43,899 nt of DNA from Alloprevotella sp. oral taxon 473 str. F0040 (GTDB lineage: Bacteria; Bacteroidota; Bacteroidia; Bacteroidales; Bacteroidaceae), in the NCBI RefSeq assembly GCF_000318095.2, contig NZ_KB290718.1, forward strand, positions 1,344-45,242, in the 5' to 3' direction. Shown in pieces: positions 26,969 through 35,997 of the stretch (its first letter is position 1; every line of letters starts with the position of its first letter). The position numbers and the translations under genes are program-made. The notes beneath the pieces are model-generated. The model searched no databases and was not told where the DNA came from. It saw only the letters and a list, made by a program, of their open reading frames with translations.

Positions 26969-27640
26969 CTACTCAGGAAAGTAGAGGAAGAGTTGCTTCA
27001 AAGAAGCCTCATCATTCCAACTCCACCAGCGATCTTCCATCAAGTTGCTGAACGCTAGCTTCATGTCGGATTTCACTTCTTTCTTAATATACTTTTGTCG
27101 AGCTGGTACTATGCGGCCTTTCAAACTGAAATAGTAGGTGTGTTTCAGGGGATATCCCTTGTTGGCTTGCTGCTCGCCACCACTCATGTCTATGAAGGTT
27201 TCACGAGCCAAGCCACCCAAATCTAAAGACACGAAAGGCAGATCGGTGCTTCCTCCAGTGATTTCTCTATATTTCTCCATATCGATAGTGGTGACACAGA
27301 GCAAACGGTTGCCACCATGCTCAGCAACGACACGCCCCATGGCCACTTTGTCTACCTTCTGATAGCGAATGCTATCGAAAACGACACCAACTATACTTGC
27401 ATTGCTAGCTTGATAGACCTTGCCATCTTTTTCGTCGATGTAGCAAAGCGCGGCGTTTTTATAGAGTATGTTGGCTTTTGCCTTGACAAATCGGCCAAAA
27501 GTTTGGAGCACCTTAGCTTCGCGGAAATCAGGATACACCAATTGTCGATCTGCGCGTTGCTCTTCCTGTAGCTGTTGGGCTTGCGCCGCCCCCCAGCCGA
27601 GCAAGAGCAGCAGTGTGAGAAGATAGAGTTTCATATCCAA
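26969..27640 (-). CDS. Secreted protein of unknown function
   Basis: 223 residues; the second ATG (residue 3) could also be the start. Residues 1-21 are a signal peptide (LYLLTLLLLLGWGAAQA with cleavage before QQ). The mature part is mixed, with NILYKNAALCYIDEKDGKVY and a Trp-rich stretch near the end (MEDRWWSWNDEASLKQLFLY). There is no lipobox, so it is periplasmic or surface-exposed. I recognise no family. It lies 69 nt after tdk in the same direction. Confidence 0.75.
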   Translation of the reverse strand: MDMKLYLLTLLLLLGWGAAQAQQLQEEQRADRQLVYPDFREAKVLQTFGRFVKAKANILYKNAALCYIDEKDGKVYQASNASIVGVVFDSIRYQKVDKVAMGRVVAEHGGNRLLCVTTIDMEKYREITGGSTDLPFVSLDLGGLARETFIDMSGGEQQANKGYPLKHTYYFSLKGRIVPARQKYIKKEVKSDMKLAFSNLMEDRWWSWNDEASLKQLFLYFPE

Positions 27641-27709
27641 TATTTATTGATTCATGAGAAAATGGGGATTGAAGCTGCGCAACATCATCATCACAGCTAC
27701 TTGACCCTC

Positions 27710-28291
27710 CTACTCATTCTTTGCCTGTTCGCTACAATGATCATAGCACTGGCGACAGAGCGGCTCGTAGGTTTGCATCTCTCCGAGCATCACTTGATTG
27801 TCACCGGCTACCAAACGATGGCTGAACTGTGCCAACTCGCCACAGCGCACACACACGGCATGCACCTTGGTGACATCTTCAGCCACAGCGCAAAGAGCAG
27901 GCATCGGACCAAAGGGGTTACCACGAAAATCCATATCCAATCCGGCTACAATGACGCGCTTGCCTTGATTGGCTAAGAGATTGCACACCTCTACAAGTCC
28001 TTCATCGAAAAACTGTGCCTCATCCACTCCTACCACATCTGCAGCATGAGCCAACGACACCATCTCTGCAGCAGAAGCTACGGGTACAGAAGCCACGGAC
28101 TGGGAATCATGAGATACTACTTCTACGTCACTGTAGCGGGTGTCAATGCAGGGTTTGAAGATTTTCACCTGCTGCTGTGCGATTCTTGCTCGCTTGATGC
28201 GGCGAATGAGTTCTTCTGTTTTCCCAGAAAACATACTTCCGCACACCACTTCGATGCGGCCTCTGCGAGGAAAGTGTTCGTGATAAGGCAT
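27710..28291 (-). CDS. tdk: Thymidine kinase (type II)
   Basis: 193 residues from [20 protein letters not shown]. The start at 28291 is chosen because it lies about 15 nt after the likely transcription start; an alternative 11 codons upstream would begin at or before that point. The P-loop is GSMFSGKT (18-25). The catalytic region contains [18 protein letters not shown]. The structural zinc site has its cysteines in CVRCGEL and CRQCYDH. It salvages thymidine to dTMP with ATP in the cytosol. It is the first gene of the minus cluster, with a promoter interleaved with that of menA. Confidence 0.95.
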   Translation of the reverse strand: MPYHEHFPRRGRIEVVCGSMFSGKTEELIRRIKRARIAQQQVKIFKPCIDTRYSDVEVVSHDSQSVASVPVASAAEMVSLAHAADVVGVDEAQFFDEGLVEVCNLLANQGKRVIVAGLDMDFRGNPFGPMPALCAVAEDVTKVHAVCVRCGELAQFSHRLVAGDNQVMLGEMQTYEPLCRQCYDHCSEQAKNE

Positions 28292-28312
28292 AATGATAGG
28301 TTGATTTAAGGG

Positions 28313-28343
28313 CAAAAGTAGCAATTATTCTTGGTTACACCAA
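28313..28343 (-). promoter_or_regulatory. Promoter of tdk
   Basis: On the minus strand, TTG at 28343-28341, a 20-bp spacer, and TACTTTTG at 28320-28313 (TAnnTTTG). Its spacer contains the -33 element of the menA promoter. Confidence 0.7.
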
Positions 28344-28361
28344 GCAAAACTTATATCTTCG
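28331..28361 (+). promoter_or_regulatory. Promoter of menA, interleaved with the tdk promoter
   Basis: TTG at 28331-28333, a 20-bp spacer, and TATCTTCG at 28354-28361, one base from TAnnTTTG. The expected transcription start is about 28366-28368, at or next to the menA ATG (28366), so the mRNA may be leaderless. Confidence 0.55.
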
Positions 28362-28365
28362 CCGT

Positions 28366-29349
28366 ATGAACTCAAAAGGTGCTCCTCATTCTTTCCGCGC
28401 ATGGTGGTTGGCAGCTCGTCCGAAAACTCTCTCGGGCGCACTCGTCTCAGTGATTTCAGCCACAACACTGGCCTACACCTGCGACACTCCCCATAACACA
28501 GCCCCTCTTCTGGCTATACTTTGCGCCACTTTTGCAGGTTTGATGCAAGTGGCCTCCAACTTCATCAACGACCTCATAGACTTCCGCCGCGGACGCGATG
28601 GGGATGACCGACTAGGGCCGGAGCGCGCCTGTGCTCAAGGATGGATCAATGCGCGAGCTATGCAGTGGGGAATTGCCATTGTCTTGGGTTTAGCAGCCGC
28701 AGCGGGACTTATTCTCTTCGGAGTTTTCACCACTGTTTCTCAATATTCAGCCATTCAATTAGCGGTATGGCTCGGTCTCGTAGGGCTAAGCTGTGGAGCA
28801 GGGGCTTTCCTCTATACCACTCACTTGAGTCGATATGCACTTGGAGATGCAATGGTATTGATTTTCTTTGGACTAGTTCCTGTCGTTGGTACCTATTTTC
28901 TACTCACCGATCAGTTCACAACTCCTGCTATCCTTCTAGGAATAAGCATTGGAATAGTAGTAGATTTACTGTTGGTGATCAATAACTTTCGCGATCGAGA
29001 CAATGATGCTCGTGTCAATAAGCGCACTTTGGTAGTGCTCATGGGGGAATCGCTATCTATATGGTTCTACCTCCTTTTGGGAGTCGCTGCGATACTTCTT
29101 CTTTTTGTACTCTGCTTTGTCCTTCCTACAGCTACTTCAAGTTTCTGGGTTCGATTTCTCCCTGCTATCCTTTCTCTCGCTTTTTTCCCTCTACATTATC
29201 GCACATGGCAAAATCTACAACGCATTCACCACGGGCGCGCACTTAACGCACTTTTAGGCGAGACTTCACGCAATATGCTCATCTTTGCCCTGACCTTTTG
29301 TGTCGGTTTGATGATTCAATCACTCTTAATAGGAGATTGTTTTCAGTAA
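28366..29349 (+). CDS. menA: 1,4-dihydroxy-2-naphthoate prenyltransferase
   Basis: 327 residues, an inner-membrane UbiA-family enzyme that joins a polyprenyl chain to DHNA in menaquinone synthesis. The first Asp-rich motif is FINDLIDFRRGRDGDDRLGP (N68, D69, D72). The second, INNFRDRDNDARVNKRTL, is near residues 205-222. About eight hydrophobic helices are visible. AWWLAARPKTLSGALVSVI at the N-terminus is typical of MenA. No other men genes are adjacent. The start is the only ATG near the inferred transcription start. Confidence 0.93.
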   Translation: MNSKGAPHSFRAWWLAARPKTLSGALVSVISATTLAYTCDTPHNTAPLLAILCATFAGLMQVASNFINDLIDFRRGRDGDDRLGPERACAQGWINARAMQWGIAIVLGLAAAAGLILFGVFTTVSQYSAIQLAVWLGLVGLSCGAGAFLYTTHLSRYALGDAMVLIFFGLVPVVGTYFLLTDQFTTPAILLGISIGIVVDLLLVINNFRDRDNDARVNKRTLVVLMGESLSIWFYLLLGVAAILLLFVLCFVLPTATSSFWVRFLPAILSLAFFPLHYRTWQNLQRIHHGRALNALLGETSRNMLIFALTFCVGLMIQSLLIGDCFQ

Positions 29350-29427
29350 AAAAACTGGTGGCTTCTGATTTTCATCGCTGAACGATTGTTTTTCGGGCCA
29401 CTTTATTCTTTCCCTTTTTTACAATAC

Positions 29428-29462
29428 GGGTCGGATTGCGAGAAATGAAAGCAATTCGACCC
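29428..29462 (+). terminator. Hairpin after menA (weak terminator candidate)
   Basis: GGGTCGGATTGC pairs with GCAATTCGACCC: 12 pairs including one G:T, with an 11-nt loop. The T tract after it is poor (CATATTATT), so it may instead protect the mRNA end. Confidence 0.45.
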
Positions 29463-29589
29463 ATATTATTGAATCTGATTGGTTACTCACAGAAGTACAC
29501 TTCTTCAACTAAGGACATCTCTACAACTATTTAGTGTGAAACTTGTCAATCTCTCATATAATCTTTTTTTACCTTTTTCATAAAAATAC

Positions 29590-29620
29590 TTGTTTGATTA
29601 AACATTTCTTCCTACATTTG
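29590..29620 (+). promoter_or_regulatory. Promoter of the DUF5723-like gene
   Basis: TTG at 29590-29592, a 20-bp spacer, and TACATTTG at 29613-29620, which fits the Bacteroidetes consensus. Transcription would start near 29627, giving a leader of about 120 nt. Confidence 0.65.
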
Positions 29621-29746
29621 CACACAACCTTAGGAAGAGTGCTTCTGGTTATTAATGAGGAATACCACCTCTCAGATAACGTACCTTCCACTTACCCCAA
29701 TACTACTAACTATGAGGGACTTGCAAGCCCCACACTTCACAACATT

Positions 29747-31141
29747 ATGATGAAAAATTTGCTTCGCCTCTTCGCCTTGTCACTCCTTTCAGTAGGTGGT
29801 GCCACTTCTTTTGTAAATATAGCATCTGCACAAACAGCTCGCACGGGATTCTTCATGGAAACGTCTAAATTTCGTCATCAGATAAATCCCGCACTTCTTG
29901 AAGATAATCCCTATTTTTCTATTCCTTTCTTAGGTAATGTCTATGCTAGCACGATAAGCAGCCACCATTCAGATGCATTCATCTATAAAGTCACGGACCG
30001 CAATACAGGCAAGAAGTCGTATGACACGTTTATGAACCCATCTGTAACACCTACGCAGCTTTATAGACGTTTAGGAAATAAGGATGTTTCCCTTGATGTA
30101 GACTTTAGTGATAATATTTTCTCTATAGCCACCAATGGATTTGGCGGTACTAATCTGGTGGAAATCAACCTCAAGTCTGCTTCACGCCTGGAATTACCCA
30201 ACAATTTGTTTCACTATGCTAAAGAGCCGAACAGTTTCAATACATATCAATTGAATCACATGGCTCTTAAACACCAATCCTACCTAGAATTTGGTGTTGG
30301 GCATGCTAGAAACATTGACAATCATTTCACCGTTGGAGCTAAAGTAAAAGGGTTAATAGGACTTGCCTATGCAGACGTTGAAGCTAACCAACTACAGCTT
30401 CAACAATCGGGCATGGGATGGCAGGTTAGTGGTCACACGCGCGGAACAGTCGCTGTAATGAACACGGCACCCACTTTTGACAAAAAAGGACGCTTCGATG
30501 GTTTTGAAGAGCTTTCTCCTGGTATCACAGGATGGGGTTTAGCAGCTGATTTGGGAGCCACTTACGAAGTGCACGGAGTTGAAGGGCTTACAGTGAGTGC
30601 CTCACTTACCGATTTGGGATTCATCAACCACAAAAAAGCCTATGCATTAAGAAATGATGTACAACGCAGTTGGAGTTTCGATGGATTCCGTAAAACCCAA
30701 CAAGAGAATGAGAACATGCTTAATGAGGGGATTGAGCAGTTTAAGGATGACCTTCAAGAGCTTCTTTCGTTGCACGACGGAGGAAAAACAACAAAGAGTT
30801 CATCACTCAAAAGCACTCTTAATATCGGTGCTAAATACAAACTCCCCTTTGTGAAACACCTCAATGTTGGTCTACTCTATTCTAAACATCTTGAAGGCGA
30901 TTTCAGCTTAGATCAATTCACCTTAGGTGCTGCTTGGCACCCTATCGCTCCAATCGAAGTAGGTGTAAGCACCACATTGGTAAAAAACAAGCTGAACTTT
31001 GGTACAATGCTCACCGTGCAGGCTCCACGCTTCCAAGTGTTTGTGGGCACCGACTTCTTCTCTGGTGGTTTTTCAGAAGATGGTCTGCTCAGCAGCCGTG
31101 CCAACAATATAAATCTTGGTTTCACCATTCCACTCGACTAG
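29747..31141 (+). CDS. DUF5723-like outer membrane beta-barrel protein
   Basis: 464 residues from MMKNLLRLFALSLLSVGGAT. This start is preferred over a frame-open start 68 codons upstream because it begins a signal peptide, ending about residue 32 (NIASAQ), and follows the promoter. The mature protein starts with TARTGFFMETSKFRHQINPA, then SIPFLGNVYASTISSHHSDA, the pattern of the DUF5723 family. The remainder alternates like barrel strands and ends ANNINLGFTIPLD. The family is presumed to sit in the outer membrane; its function is unknown. It may share a transcript with the DUF805 genes 48 nt downstream. Confidence 0.8.
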   Translation: MMKNLLRLFALSLLSVGGATSFVNIASAQTARTGFFMETSKFRHQINPALLEDNPYFSIPFLGNVYASTISSHHSDAFIYKVTDRNTGKKSYDTFMNPSVTPTQLYRRLGNKDVSLDVDFSDNIFSIATNGFGGTNLVEINLKSASRLELPNNLFHYAKEPNSFNTYQLNHMALKHQSYLEFGVGHARNIDNHFTVGAKVKGLIGLAYADVEANQLQLQQSGMGWQVSGHTRGTVAVMNTAPTFDKKGRFDGFEELSPGITGWGLAADLGATYEVHGVEGLTVSASLTDLGFINHKKAYALRNDVQRSWSFDGFRKTQQENENMLNEGIEQFKDDLQELLSLHDGGKTTKSSSLKSTLNIGAKYKLPFVKHLNVGLLYSKHLEGDFSLDQFTLGAAWHPIAPIEVGVSTTLVKNKLNFGTMLTVQAPRFQVFVGTDFFSGGFSEDGLLSSRANNINLGFTIPLD

Positions 31142-31189
31142 GCTACACAGCGCCACGAGGATTTTTAATCCTACAGAAAACAGAACCGA

Positions 31190-31897
31190 ATGAAACCCTT
31201 TGACTATTTTATCTTCTGCTTTAAGAATTACGCCAAATTCTCAGGGCGCGCTCGTCGTTCTGAATTTTGGTTCTTTGTACTCTTCAACTTCGTCATCTCA
31301 AGCGCATTGAATGTTGTATCCCAAAGTTTGTGGTATGCCACCGATTCGTATGCATTTCTATCCATCAGCTATATTTACAGTTTAGCTGTTGCCATTCCTG
31401 CTTTAGCAGTGACAGTGCGCCGCTTGCACGACACCGGACGAAGCGGATGGTGGCTTCTAGCTTACTACCTACCAATCGTTTTGACGGTCGTCTTATTTGT
31501 TATATTTTTCGTCCAACTTCTTTCGGAATTTTCCTTCTACAAGCTGGACAGTATCCGCGCAGAAGATCTTCCTTGGACAACTGTTTGGGGTGTTCTTCTT
31601 AGTCTACTCCTTTCCCTCATTTTTGGTATTCTCATCTTTGTGTGGCTCTGCACCGATAGTCAATCAGGCACCAACAAATATGGTCCTAACCCCAAAGAAA
31701 TGATGCACCATGGCTTTGGTAATCCTCAACAACCGCCTTATGGGCAGCAACCTTATGGAGGGATGAATGCTCCTCAGCAACCTCCTTATGGTGCGCAACA
31801 ACCGCCCTATGGCAGTACACCTCAAACATCCCAAAATGGGGAAGGGGGCAACTACGAAAAGGACCCGAATGGCGGGGATAGCCACTACCAACGATAG
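31190..31897 (+). CDS. DUF805 membrane protein 1 with a Pro/Tyr/Gly-rich tail
   Basis: 235 residues. The DUF805 core (about 1-165) has the signature [40 protein letters not shown], and [18 protein letters not shown], with four hydrophobic segments. After the core, residues 167-235 are low-complexity: repeats of QQPPYG and QQPYGG, then a polar end (GGNYEKDPNGGDSHYQR). The tail is almost certainly disordered and probably cytosolic. DUF805 has no established function. It is the first of three tandem paralogues. Confidence 0.9.
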   Translation: MKPFDYFIFCFKNYAKFSGRARRSEFWFFVLFNFVISSALNVVSQSLWYATDSYAFLSISYIYSLAVAIPALAVTVRRLHDTGRSGWWLLAYYLPIVLTVVLFVIFFVQLLSEFSFYKLDSIRAEDLPWTTVWGVLLSLLLSLIFGILIFVWLCTDSQSGTNKYGPNPKEMMHHGFGNPQQPPYGQQPYGGMNAPQQPPYGAQQPPYGSTPQTSQNGEGGNYEKDPNGGDSHYQR

Positions 31898-31926
31898 TGA
31901 CTCTTCCTTCATAAAAATTTTGTTTG

Positions 31927-32640
31927 ATGAATTATTTCCTTTATTGCCTTAAGCACTACGCAGATTTTAACGGCCGCGCACGCCGCTCTGAGTACTGGTT
32001 TTTTACGCTGGTGCACTCTCTCTTAGTCATACTGCCCATCATCATTGGTTTGGCCATGATTGTGACAGCTTCTCTAACCCAGTTGCATCATCCCGCTAGA
32101 GAAGTTCCACTACACGGAAATGTGGGAGTTTTTATCATCGTCATCTTTGGCTTGCTCCACTTAGCGCTGTTTATCCCGCAACTAGCCGTTAGTGTAAGAC
32201 GTCTACACGACACAAGCAAAAGCGGTTGGTTGATTTTAATAGCCTTCATTCCTTACGTGGGTGTTATTGCCAGCATCGTGCTTCTGGTGTTCTACTGTAT
32301 GGATAGCACACCTGGATACAATCAATATGGTCCTAATCCGAAGGGGATAGGCAACGAAGAGAGAGCTTGGAGAAATCCTTATGGACAGCCACATTATGGG
32401 CAGTCTCCCTATGATCAACAATCCTATGCGCAGAATCCTTATGGGGCAGATCAACCACCCTATGGACAGAACCCTTATGGAGGAATGAATGCTCCGCAGC
32501 AGCCTCCTTACGATGCACAACAACCACAGCAAGGTGTGCAACAACCGCCCTATGGCAATGCACCTCAATCCCCTAACAAAGGCGAAGGTGGCAACTACCA
32601 ACAGGACCCAGAGGGCGGGAATAGTCACTATCAACGATAA
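31927..32640 (+). CDS. DUF805 membrane protein 2 with a Pro/Tyr/Gly-rich tail
   Basis: 237 residues from the ATG at 31927 ([20 protein letters not shown]); the codon before it is TTG. The core repeats the family motifs, including SVRRLHDTSKSGWLILIAFI and [15 protein letters not shown]. The tail (about 145-237) has many PYGQ and YGQNPYG units and ends GGNSHYQR, nearly the same end as paralogue 1. Shared tails and 29-nt spacing point to local duplication. Function is unknown. Confidence 0.9.
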   Translation: MNYFLYCLKHYADFNGRARRSEYWFFTLVHSLLVILPIIIGLAMIVTASLTQLHHPAREVPLHGNVGVFIIVIFGLLHLALFIPQLAVSVRRLHDTSKSGWLILIAFIPYVGVIASIVLLVFYCMDSTPGYNQYGPNPKGIGNEERAWRNPYGQPHYGQSPYDQQSYAQNPYGADQPPYGQNPYGGMNAPQQPPYDAQQPQQGVQQPPYGNAPQSPNKGEGGNYQQDPEGGNSHYQR

Positions 32641-32673
32641 ACTCTTAATCATTCATCTTTAATACCTATCATT

Positions 32674-33045
32674 ATGAAGTATTTCCTCTATTGCCTTCAG
32701 CACTATGCTGACTTCAACGGCCGTGCACGCCGCTCTGAATACTGGTACTTTGTACTCTTCAACTTTATCGTTTCCATCCTGATTGGCCTTTCGTTAGGAG
32801 TAATCGCAGGGCTTCTAAATGTGCCAGCTCTAGTTTATCTCGCTTACCTTTGGTCACTCGCTGTGTTTATCCCTAGTTTGGCAGTTTCAGTTCGTCGTTT
32901 GCACGACATTGGTCGCAGTGGTTGGTGGTTGCTCCTTTCATTGATTCCCCTCGTTGGTGCCATCATCCTTATCATTTGGCATTGCACAGACAGCCAACCT
33001 GGTGCCAACCAATATGGTCCTAATCCCAAAGAAATGGATTACTAA
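32674..33045 (+). CDS. DUF805 membrane protein 3 without a tail
   Basis: 123 residues, DUF805 core only: [40 protein letters not shown], and the last residues [17 protein letters not shown]. It stops exactly where the repeat tail begins in its two neighbours. It begins [20 protein letters not shown], closest to paralogue 2. It lies 33 nt after it and is followed by the hairpin at 33111-33154. Confidence 0.9.
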   Translation: MKYFLYCLQHYADFNGRARRSEYWYFVLFNFIVSILIGLSLGVIAGLLNVPALVYLAYLWSLAVFIPSLAVSVRRLHDIGRSGWWLLLSLIPLVGAIILIIWHCTDSQPGANQYGPNPKEMDY

Positions 33046-33110
33046 GGATTAGACAATCCCTAGCAGCAATAAGCTCCTTTAAGCGAGTTTTTTACACAAC
33101 TCTCTCACAC

Positions 33111-33154
33111 ATCGAGCGATTCCGTCACAATTCGTGGCAGAATCGCTCGATTTT
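33111..33154 (+). terminator. Long hairpin between the DUF805 genes and alaS
   Basis: A perfect 12-bp stem (ATCGAGCGATTC/GAATCGCTCGAT) continues past one mismatch into five more pairs (GTCAC/GTGGC with a G:T), with a 5-nt loop, and is followed by TTTT. It fits a terminator of the DUF805 genes but reaches the -33 region of the alaS promoter, so a second role is possible. Confidence 0.65.
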
Positions 33155-33168
33155 CGCTCAAAATATCG

Positions 33169-33176
33169 TACCTTTG
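33169..33176 (+). promoter_or_regulatory. -7 box of the alaS promoter
   Basis: TACCTTTG matches TAnnTTTG. The expected start near 33182 gives a leader of about 19 nt. The -33 region is only TTTTCG-like and overlaps the end of the preceding hairpin. Confidence 0.6.
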
Positions 33177-33200
33177 CACCCAAATAGTTTAGAAAACAGT

Positions 33201-35828
33201 ATGATGACTGCAAACGAAATACGCGAATCTTATAAGCGTTTCTTTGAGGAGCATGGACACCTCATCGTGCCTTCCGCTCCTATGGTGATTAAAGATGACC
33301 CCACCCTCATGTTCACCAATGCGGGTATGAACCAGTTCAAAGACATTATCCTTGGACACACAGAACCTAAATGCCGCCGTATGACGGACTCGCAGAAGTG
33401 TCTGCGCGTGAGTGGTAAGCACAACGACCTTGAAGAGGTTGGACACGACACTTACCACCACACCATGTTTGAGATGCTCGGCAACTGGTCTTTTGGCGAC
33501 TACTTCAAGGAAGATGCCATTACCTTTGCCTACAAGTTCTTGGTAGACGTGCTCAAAATCGATCCCAAAAACCTTTATGTCACAGTTTTTGAGGGTGACA
33601 AGGAAGCAGGACTTGAGCGCGACGACGAAGCTGCAGCAATCTGGGAACGCTACTTCCCCAAAGATCATATCATCAACGGTAATAAGCACGACAACTTCTG
33701 GGAGATGGGTGACACCGGTCCCTGCGGTCCTTGCTCTGAAATCCACATCGACGGCCGTTCCGAAGAGGAAAAGGCGAAGGTGTCGGGTGCATCACTCGTG
33801 AATCAGGATAACCCAGAGGTTATCGAGATTTGGAACCTCGTGTTCATGCAATATAACCGCAAAGCAGACGGCTCTCTCGAAGGTCTTCCCCACAAGGTCA
33901 TCGACACCGGTATGGGATTCGAGCGTTTGGTGCGTGTGCTTCAAGGCAAAAACTCTAACTACGACACCGATATCTTCCAGCCCATCATCCGCAAAATCGC
34001 AGAATTCTCAGGTTTTGCCTATGGTAAGGAAGAAACCATCGACGTGGCTATGCGTGTCATCGCAGACCACTTGCGTGCTATCGCTTTCTCTATCGCTGAC
34101 GGACAGCTTCCCTCAAACGCAAAGGCTGGTTATGTGATTCGTCGCATCTTGCGCCGCGCAGTTCGCTATGCTTACACCTTCCTCAATCAGCGCGAAACCT
34201 TCATCTGCCGCCTTGTTCCCACCCTCGTTCAGGAGATGGGAGGCGCATATCCCGAACTTCCTGCGCAACAGGAGTTAATTACCAAGGTGATTCGTGAAGA
34301 AGAGGAATCTTTCCTCCGCACACTTGCCACTGGTATCCATCGTTTGGAAACAATCATCGAAGCTACCAAGGCCGCAGGCAACAAGGTCGTTGATGGCAAG
34401 GATGCTTTCACCCTCTTCGACACCTATGGTTTCCCCCTCGACCTCACTCAACTCATCTGTTCTGAAGCTGGTCTCTCCGTAGACGAGGCAGGTTTTGATG
34501 CAGAAATGCAACAACAAAAGGAGCGTGCTCGTAACGCTGCAGCCACAGAAACAGGCGACTGGGTGGTTTTGGCAGAAGGTGACACCACATTCCATGGTTG
34601 GGACTACACCGAATATGGCTGCCGCATCTTGAAGTATCGTCAAGTGCAACAAAAGAAGCAAACCTACTTTGAACTCGTTCTTGATAACACTCCTTTCTAC
34701 GCTGAAATGGGTGGTCAAGTAGGTGACACTGGTGTCCTCATCAACGAGGACGAAACAGTGGAAATCTTCGACACCAAGCGCGAAAATAATCTTCCCATCC
34801 ACCTCACCAAGGCTCTTCCCAAGAATCCTGAAGCAGAATTCATGGCTTGCGTTGATGTGGATCGTCGTCACAAGATTGAAGCCAACCACACCGCTACGCA
34901 TTTGCTCGATCAGGCTCTCCGCGAAATCCTCGGCACCCACGTAGAGCAAAAAGGTTCGCTCAACAATGATCGCAGCCTTCGCTTCGACTTCTCACACTTC
35001 CAAAAGGTGACTCCCGAAGAACTTCGTCAAATCGAGCGTGTCATTAACGCTCGCATCCGCGAAAACATCCCCTTCCAGGATCACCGCGATATGCCCATCG
35101 AAGAAGCCAAAAACATGGGTGCTCTTGCTCTCTTTGGAGAAAAGTATGGCGATCGTGTCCGTGTCGTACAGTTTGGCGACAGCGTTGAGTTCTGCGGTGG
35201 TACACACGTAAGTGCTACGGGTAAAATTGGTCTTTTCCGCATCGTGAGCGAAAGCAGTGTTGCGGCTGGTATCCGCCGTATCGAGGCCATCACTGGTGAA
35301 GCAGCAGAAGAGAGCATGTATCTCCAACAAGACATCCTCAGCAGTGTAAGTGCCTTCTTCAACAACGCCAAGGATGTGAAGGCAGCCGTGCAGAAGGCTA
35401 TCGACGAAAACGCAGACCTGAAGAAGCAAGTCGAAGCAGCCGTGCGCGAACGAGTAGGACAGCTCAAAGGTCGTCTCATCGAAGCCGCCAAAGAAATCAA
35501 TGGTGTGAAGGTGATTGCTCAAGTTCTCCCCATGGACGTTGAAGCCGGAGCAGTCAAGGACTTAGCTTTCCAAGTAGCCAACCAACTGCCAGACAACACC
35601 TTCCTCGTGCTGGGTTCAAAGCATGATGACAAACCTCTCCTCACTGTCATGGTGAGCAAGGATCTCATCGCAAGCCGTCAGCTCCACGCTGGCAACCTCG
35701 TGAAAGAAGCCGCTCGCCTCATCCAAGGTGGTGGTGGTGGTGCTCCTCACTTCGCTACTGCTGGTGGTAAAAACACCGCAGGTCTTGACGAAGCCGTAGC
35801 TAAAGTTCTCGAACTCGCAGGTTTCTAA
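33201..35828 (+). CDS. alaS: Alanyl-tRNA synthetase
   Basis: 875 residues from [20 protein letters not shown]; a start one codon later is equally possible. Class II motif 1 is near [20 protein letters not shown]. The editing domain (about 550-720) has the zinc-type motifs ANHTATHLL and [10 protein letters not shown]. The C-terminal C-Ala region contains the DHHA1-like glycine-rich segment [16 protein letters not shown]. All domains are intact. It charges tRNA(Ala) and clears Ser and Gly mischarges. Codon use is more C-ending than in the neighbours, consistent with high expression. It has its own promoter and terminator. Confidence 0.98.
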   Translation: MMTANEIRESYKRFFEEHGHLIVPSAPMVIKDDPTLMFTNAGMNQFKDIILGHTEPKCRRMTDSQKCLRVSGKHNDLEEVGHDTYHHTMFEMLGNWSFGDYFKEDAITFAYKFLVDVLKIDPKNLYVTVFEGDKEAGLERDDEAAAIWERYFPKDHIINGNKHDNFWEMGDTGPCGPCSEIHIDGRSEEEKAKVSGASLVNQDNPEVIEIWNLVFMQYNRKADGSLEGLPHKVIDTGMGFERLVRVLQGKNSNYDTDIFQPIIRKIAEFSGFAYGKEETIDVAMRVIADHLRAIAFSIADGQLPSNAKAGYVIRRILRRAVRYAYTFLNQRETFICRLVPTLVQEMGGAYPELPAQQELITKVIREEEESFLRTLATGIHRLETIIEATKAAGNKVVDGKDAFTLFDTYGFPLDLTQLICSEAGLSVDEAGFDAEMQQQKERARNAAATETGDWVVLAEGDTTFHGWDYTEYGCRILKYRQVQQKKQTYFELVLDNTPFYAEMGGQVGDTGVLINEDETVEIFDTKRENNLPIHLTKALPKNPEAEFMACVDVDRRHKIEANHTATHLLDQALREILGTHVEQKGSLNNDRSLRFDFSHFQKVTPEELRQIERVINARIRENIPFQDHRDMPIEEAKNMGALALFGEKYGDRVRVVQFGDSVEFCGGTHVSATGKIGLFRIVSESSVAAGIRRIEAITGEAAEESMYLQQDILSSVSAFFNNAKDVKAAVQKAIDENADLKKQVEAAVRERVGQLKGRLIEAAKEINGVKVIAQVLPMDVEAGAVKDLAFQVANQLPDNTFLVLGSKHDDKPLLTVMVSKDLIASRQLHAGNLVKEAARLIQGGGGGAPHFATAGGKNTAGLDEAVAKVLELAGF

Positions 35829-35851
35829 TCAGCCTCTATATTCACAAATAT

Positions 35852-35889
35852 AAACCTCCCCATCTGCATCGTGCAGATGGGGAGGTTTT
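35852..35889 (+). terminator. Rho-independent terminator after alaS
   Basis: A perfect 14-bp stem (CCTCCCCATCTGCA/TGCAGATGGGGAGG), 3-nt loop TCG, then TTTTC. An A-rich left flank means it could also stop minus-strand transcription from the MATE gene. Confidence 0.92.
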
Positions 35890-35997
35890 CGGTATCATCG
35901 AATTCGCTTCGTTTCTGACCGAGGATTTTCGGCGCACCGTAGAGTCATTTTCTGCGTATCACTAGAGCCTACGCAACTATGTTCTTATCCATCCAGC

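Larger units (their letters stand above)
29350..29746 (+). other. Intergenic region between menA and the DUF5723-like gene
   Basis: About 400 bp. It holds the hairpin at 29428-29462, the promoter at 29590-29620 and a leader of about 120 nt before the next gene. The reading frame upstream of 29747 is open but does not resemble a protein. Confidence 0.5.

Noticed and set aside
29543-29746. Extended N-terminus of the DUF5723-like protein
   Set aside because: The extra 68 codons contain the promoter and come before a clean signal peptide starting at 29747.
31158-31172. Small perfect hairpin AGGATT/AATCCT after the DUF5723-like gene
   Set aside because: The stem is only 6 bp with no T tract, so it is unlikely to stop transcription before the DUF805 genes.
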